Positions 63,186 through 64,000 of a DNA stretch of 64,000 bases are shown here, piece after piece. Position numbers and translations under genes: made by a program. How positions within the stretch are numbered: position 1 is the stretch's first letter; every line of letters starts with the position of its first letter. A model generated the notes under the pieces. The model was not told the DNA's origin and made no database searches. It was given only the letters and a program-made list of their open reading frames with translations. The DNA is from Solirubrobacteraceae bacterium. Its GTDB lineage: Bacteria; Actinomycetota; Thermoleophilia; Solirubrobacterales; Solirubrobacteraceae. The DNA lies in the NCBI GenBank assembly GCA_031177685.1, contig JAPSGI010000003.1, forward strand, positions 155,981 through 219,980, written 5' to 3'.

Positions 63186-64000
63186 TGGGTCAGAAGGTCC
63201 ATCCCGAGTCGCTGCGCGTCGGCTACATCCACGACTGGAAGTCGAACTGGTTCAACGAGCGCCAGTTCGCCGACTACCTGGACGAGGACGTGCGGATCCG
63301 CCGGCACATCCACGACAAGCTCGCCCACGCGGGCCTGTCGGACATCACGATCCGCAAGGACGCCAACGAGGTCGAGGTCAACATCCACACGGCCCGTCCG
63401 GGCATCGTGATCGGGAAGTCCGGCAGCGAGGTCGACGCCCTGCGGCGCGACCTGCACCGCATGACGCGCAAGCAGATCAAGGTCAACATCCACGAGATCA
63501 AGCGCCCCGAGCTGGACTCCGCCCTCGTGGCGCAGTCGATCGGCGAGCAGCTGCAGAACCGGGTCGCGTTCCGGCGCGCGATGAAGCGCGCGCTCACCTC
63601 GGCGATGCGCTCGGGCGCCAAGGGCGTGCGCGTGCAGGTCTCGGGTCGCCTCGGCGGCGCCGAGATGGCCCGGACCGAGGGTTACTCCGACGGCCGCGTC
63701 CCGCTGCACACGCTGCGTGCGGACATCGACTACGGCTTCTACGAGGCCCGCACGACCTTCGGGCGCATCGGCGTGAAGGTCTGGATCAACAAGGGCGAGA
63801 TCATGCCTGAGGGCTACGCCGGCTCCGACCTGACCGACGTCAACGCCCCCGCGCCGGAGCGCGACCGCCGCGACGACCGCGGTGGACGGGGTCGCGGCGA
63901 CGGACGTGGGCGGGGCCGCGGCGGACCGGGCGGCGGCGGCGGCGGAGGTCGCGGCGGCGGCGGCCGTGGCGGCGGCGGCGGTCGCGGCGGCGGCGGCGGT
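63185..64000 (+). CDS. rpsC: 30S ribosomal protein S3, C-terminally extended by an Arg-Gly tail (cut by window end)
   Basis: The first about 215 residues are a complete S3: [19 protein letters not shown], the KH domain [20 protein letters not shown] and [20 protein letters not shown], and [17 protein letters not shown]. After [20 protein letters not shown] the frame turns into a Gly/Arg repeat ([13 protein letters not shown], then [10 protein letters not shown] units) still open at the window end. The ATG overlaps the rplV stop by one base. RGG-type tails on S3 are uncommon, and the end of the protein is not visible. Confidence 0.95.
   Translation, partial: MGQKVHPESLRVGYIHDWKSNWFNERQFADYLDEDVRIRRHIHDKLAHAGLSDITIRKDANEVEVNIHTARPGIVIGKSGSEVDALRRDLHRMTRKQIKVNIHEIKRPELDSALVAQSIGEQLQNRVAFRRAMKRALTSAMRSGAKGVRVQVSGRLGGAEMARTEGYSDGRVPLHTLRADIDYGFYEARTTFGRIGVKVWINKGEIMPEGYAGSDLTDVNAPAPERDRRDDRGGRGRGDGRGRGRGGPGGGGGGGRGGGGRGGGGGRGGGGG

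Noticed and set aside
63890..64000. GGC-rich repeat at the window end as a CRISPR or DNA repeat array
   Set aside because: It is in frame with rpsC and encodes Gly/Arg; the units vary and there are no spacers.

Overview
The window is a very GC-rich bacterial chromosome segment. Several features point to a deep-branching actinobacterium, most plausibly Thermoleophilia/Solirubrobacterales: the actinobacterial-type transketolase, the zinc-type L33, the tRNA-Tyr/tRNA-Thr - rpmG-secE-nusG-rplKA-rplJL-rpoBC layout, and GTG starts with 1-4 bp start/stop overlaps. The lineage is an inference from gene content and was not tested by any search.

Layout. 1-2865: branched-chain amino acid catabolism (2-oxoacid dehydrogenase E1 beta and alpha, a Leu/Val-type dehydrogenase, and a divergent Lrp/AsnC regulator). 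2862-17294: mixed core genes, including a penicillin-binding protein with an NTF2-like domain, several exported or membrane proteins, a STAS protein, a YihY/BrkB protein, an LPXTG cupredoxin, an enolase-superfamily enzyme, an EEP nuclease, FdhD, ClpP, an ABC-2 exporter, PgsA, FolE2, the principal sigma factor and a cupin. 17342-17921: tRNA-Tyr(GTA) and tRNA-Thr(GGT) flank a GFA-type protein.

17922-35060 looks like a catabolic island placed between tRNA-Thr and rpmG. It begins with a broken methyltransferase and ends at the remnant of an MFS transporter. Between them lie a LysR regulator, a cupin, an FGGY (xylulokinase-like) kinase, a sugar ABC importer (permease, single-domain ATPase, lipoprotein binding protein), an L-fucose/L-galactose-dehydrogenase-like aldo-keto reductase, a tagatose-3-epimerase-like isomerase, a transketolase, a long-form deoxyribose-phosphate aldolase, a full aldehyde dehydrogenase, a second aldehyde dehydrogenase lacking the catalytic-Cys domain, a HAD phosphatase and a GntR/UTRA regulator. 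Three copies of an operator-like palindrome, CCTGTA-N2-TACAGG, sit in the control regions of the transporter and of the transketolase operon. Together the genes suggest uptake, isomerisation or oxidation, phosphorylation and C2-unit cleavage of a pentose or deoxy-sugar whose identity the sequence does not reveal.

35480-48206: rpmG, secE, nusG, rplK, rplA, rplJ, rplL, an inserted M23-like secreted protein, rpoB and rpoC. 48203-53664: accessory genes (HAD protein, DMT-like transporter, alpha/beta hydrolase, glyoxalase-like protein, class III aminotransferase and alanine dehydrogenase). 53694-64000: rpsL, rpsG, two inserted small exported or membrane genes, fusA, tuf, and the S10 operon rpsJ-rplC-rplD-rplW-rplB-rpsS-rplV-rpsC, with rpsC cut by the window end. 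Several translation or secretion proteins here (SecE, L10, L22, S3) carry unusual low-complexity extensions. Many housekeeping genes are preceded by a recurring -10-like element, roughly GCTAnnnT.
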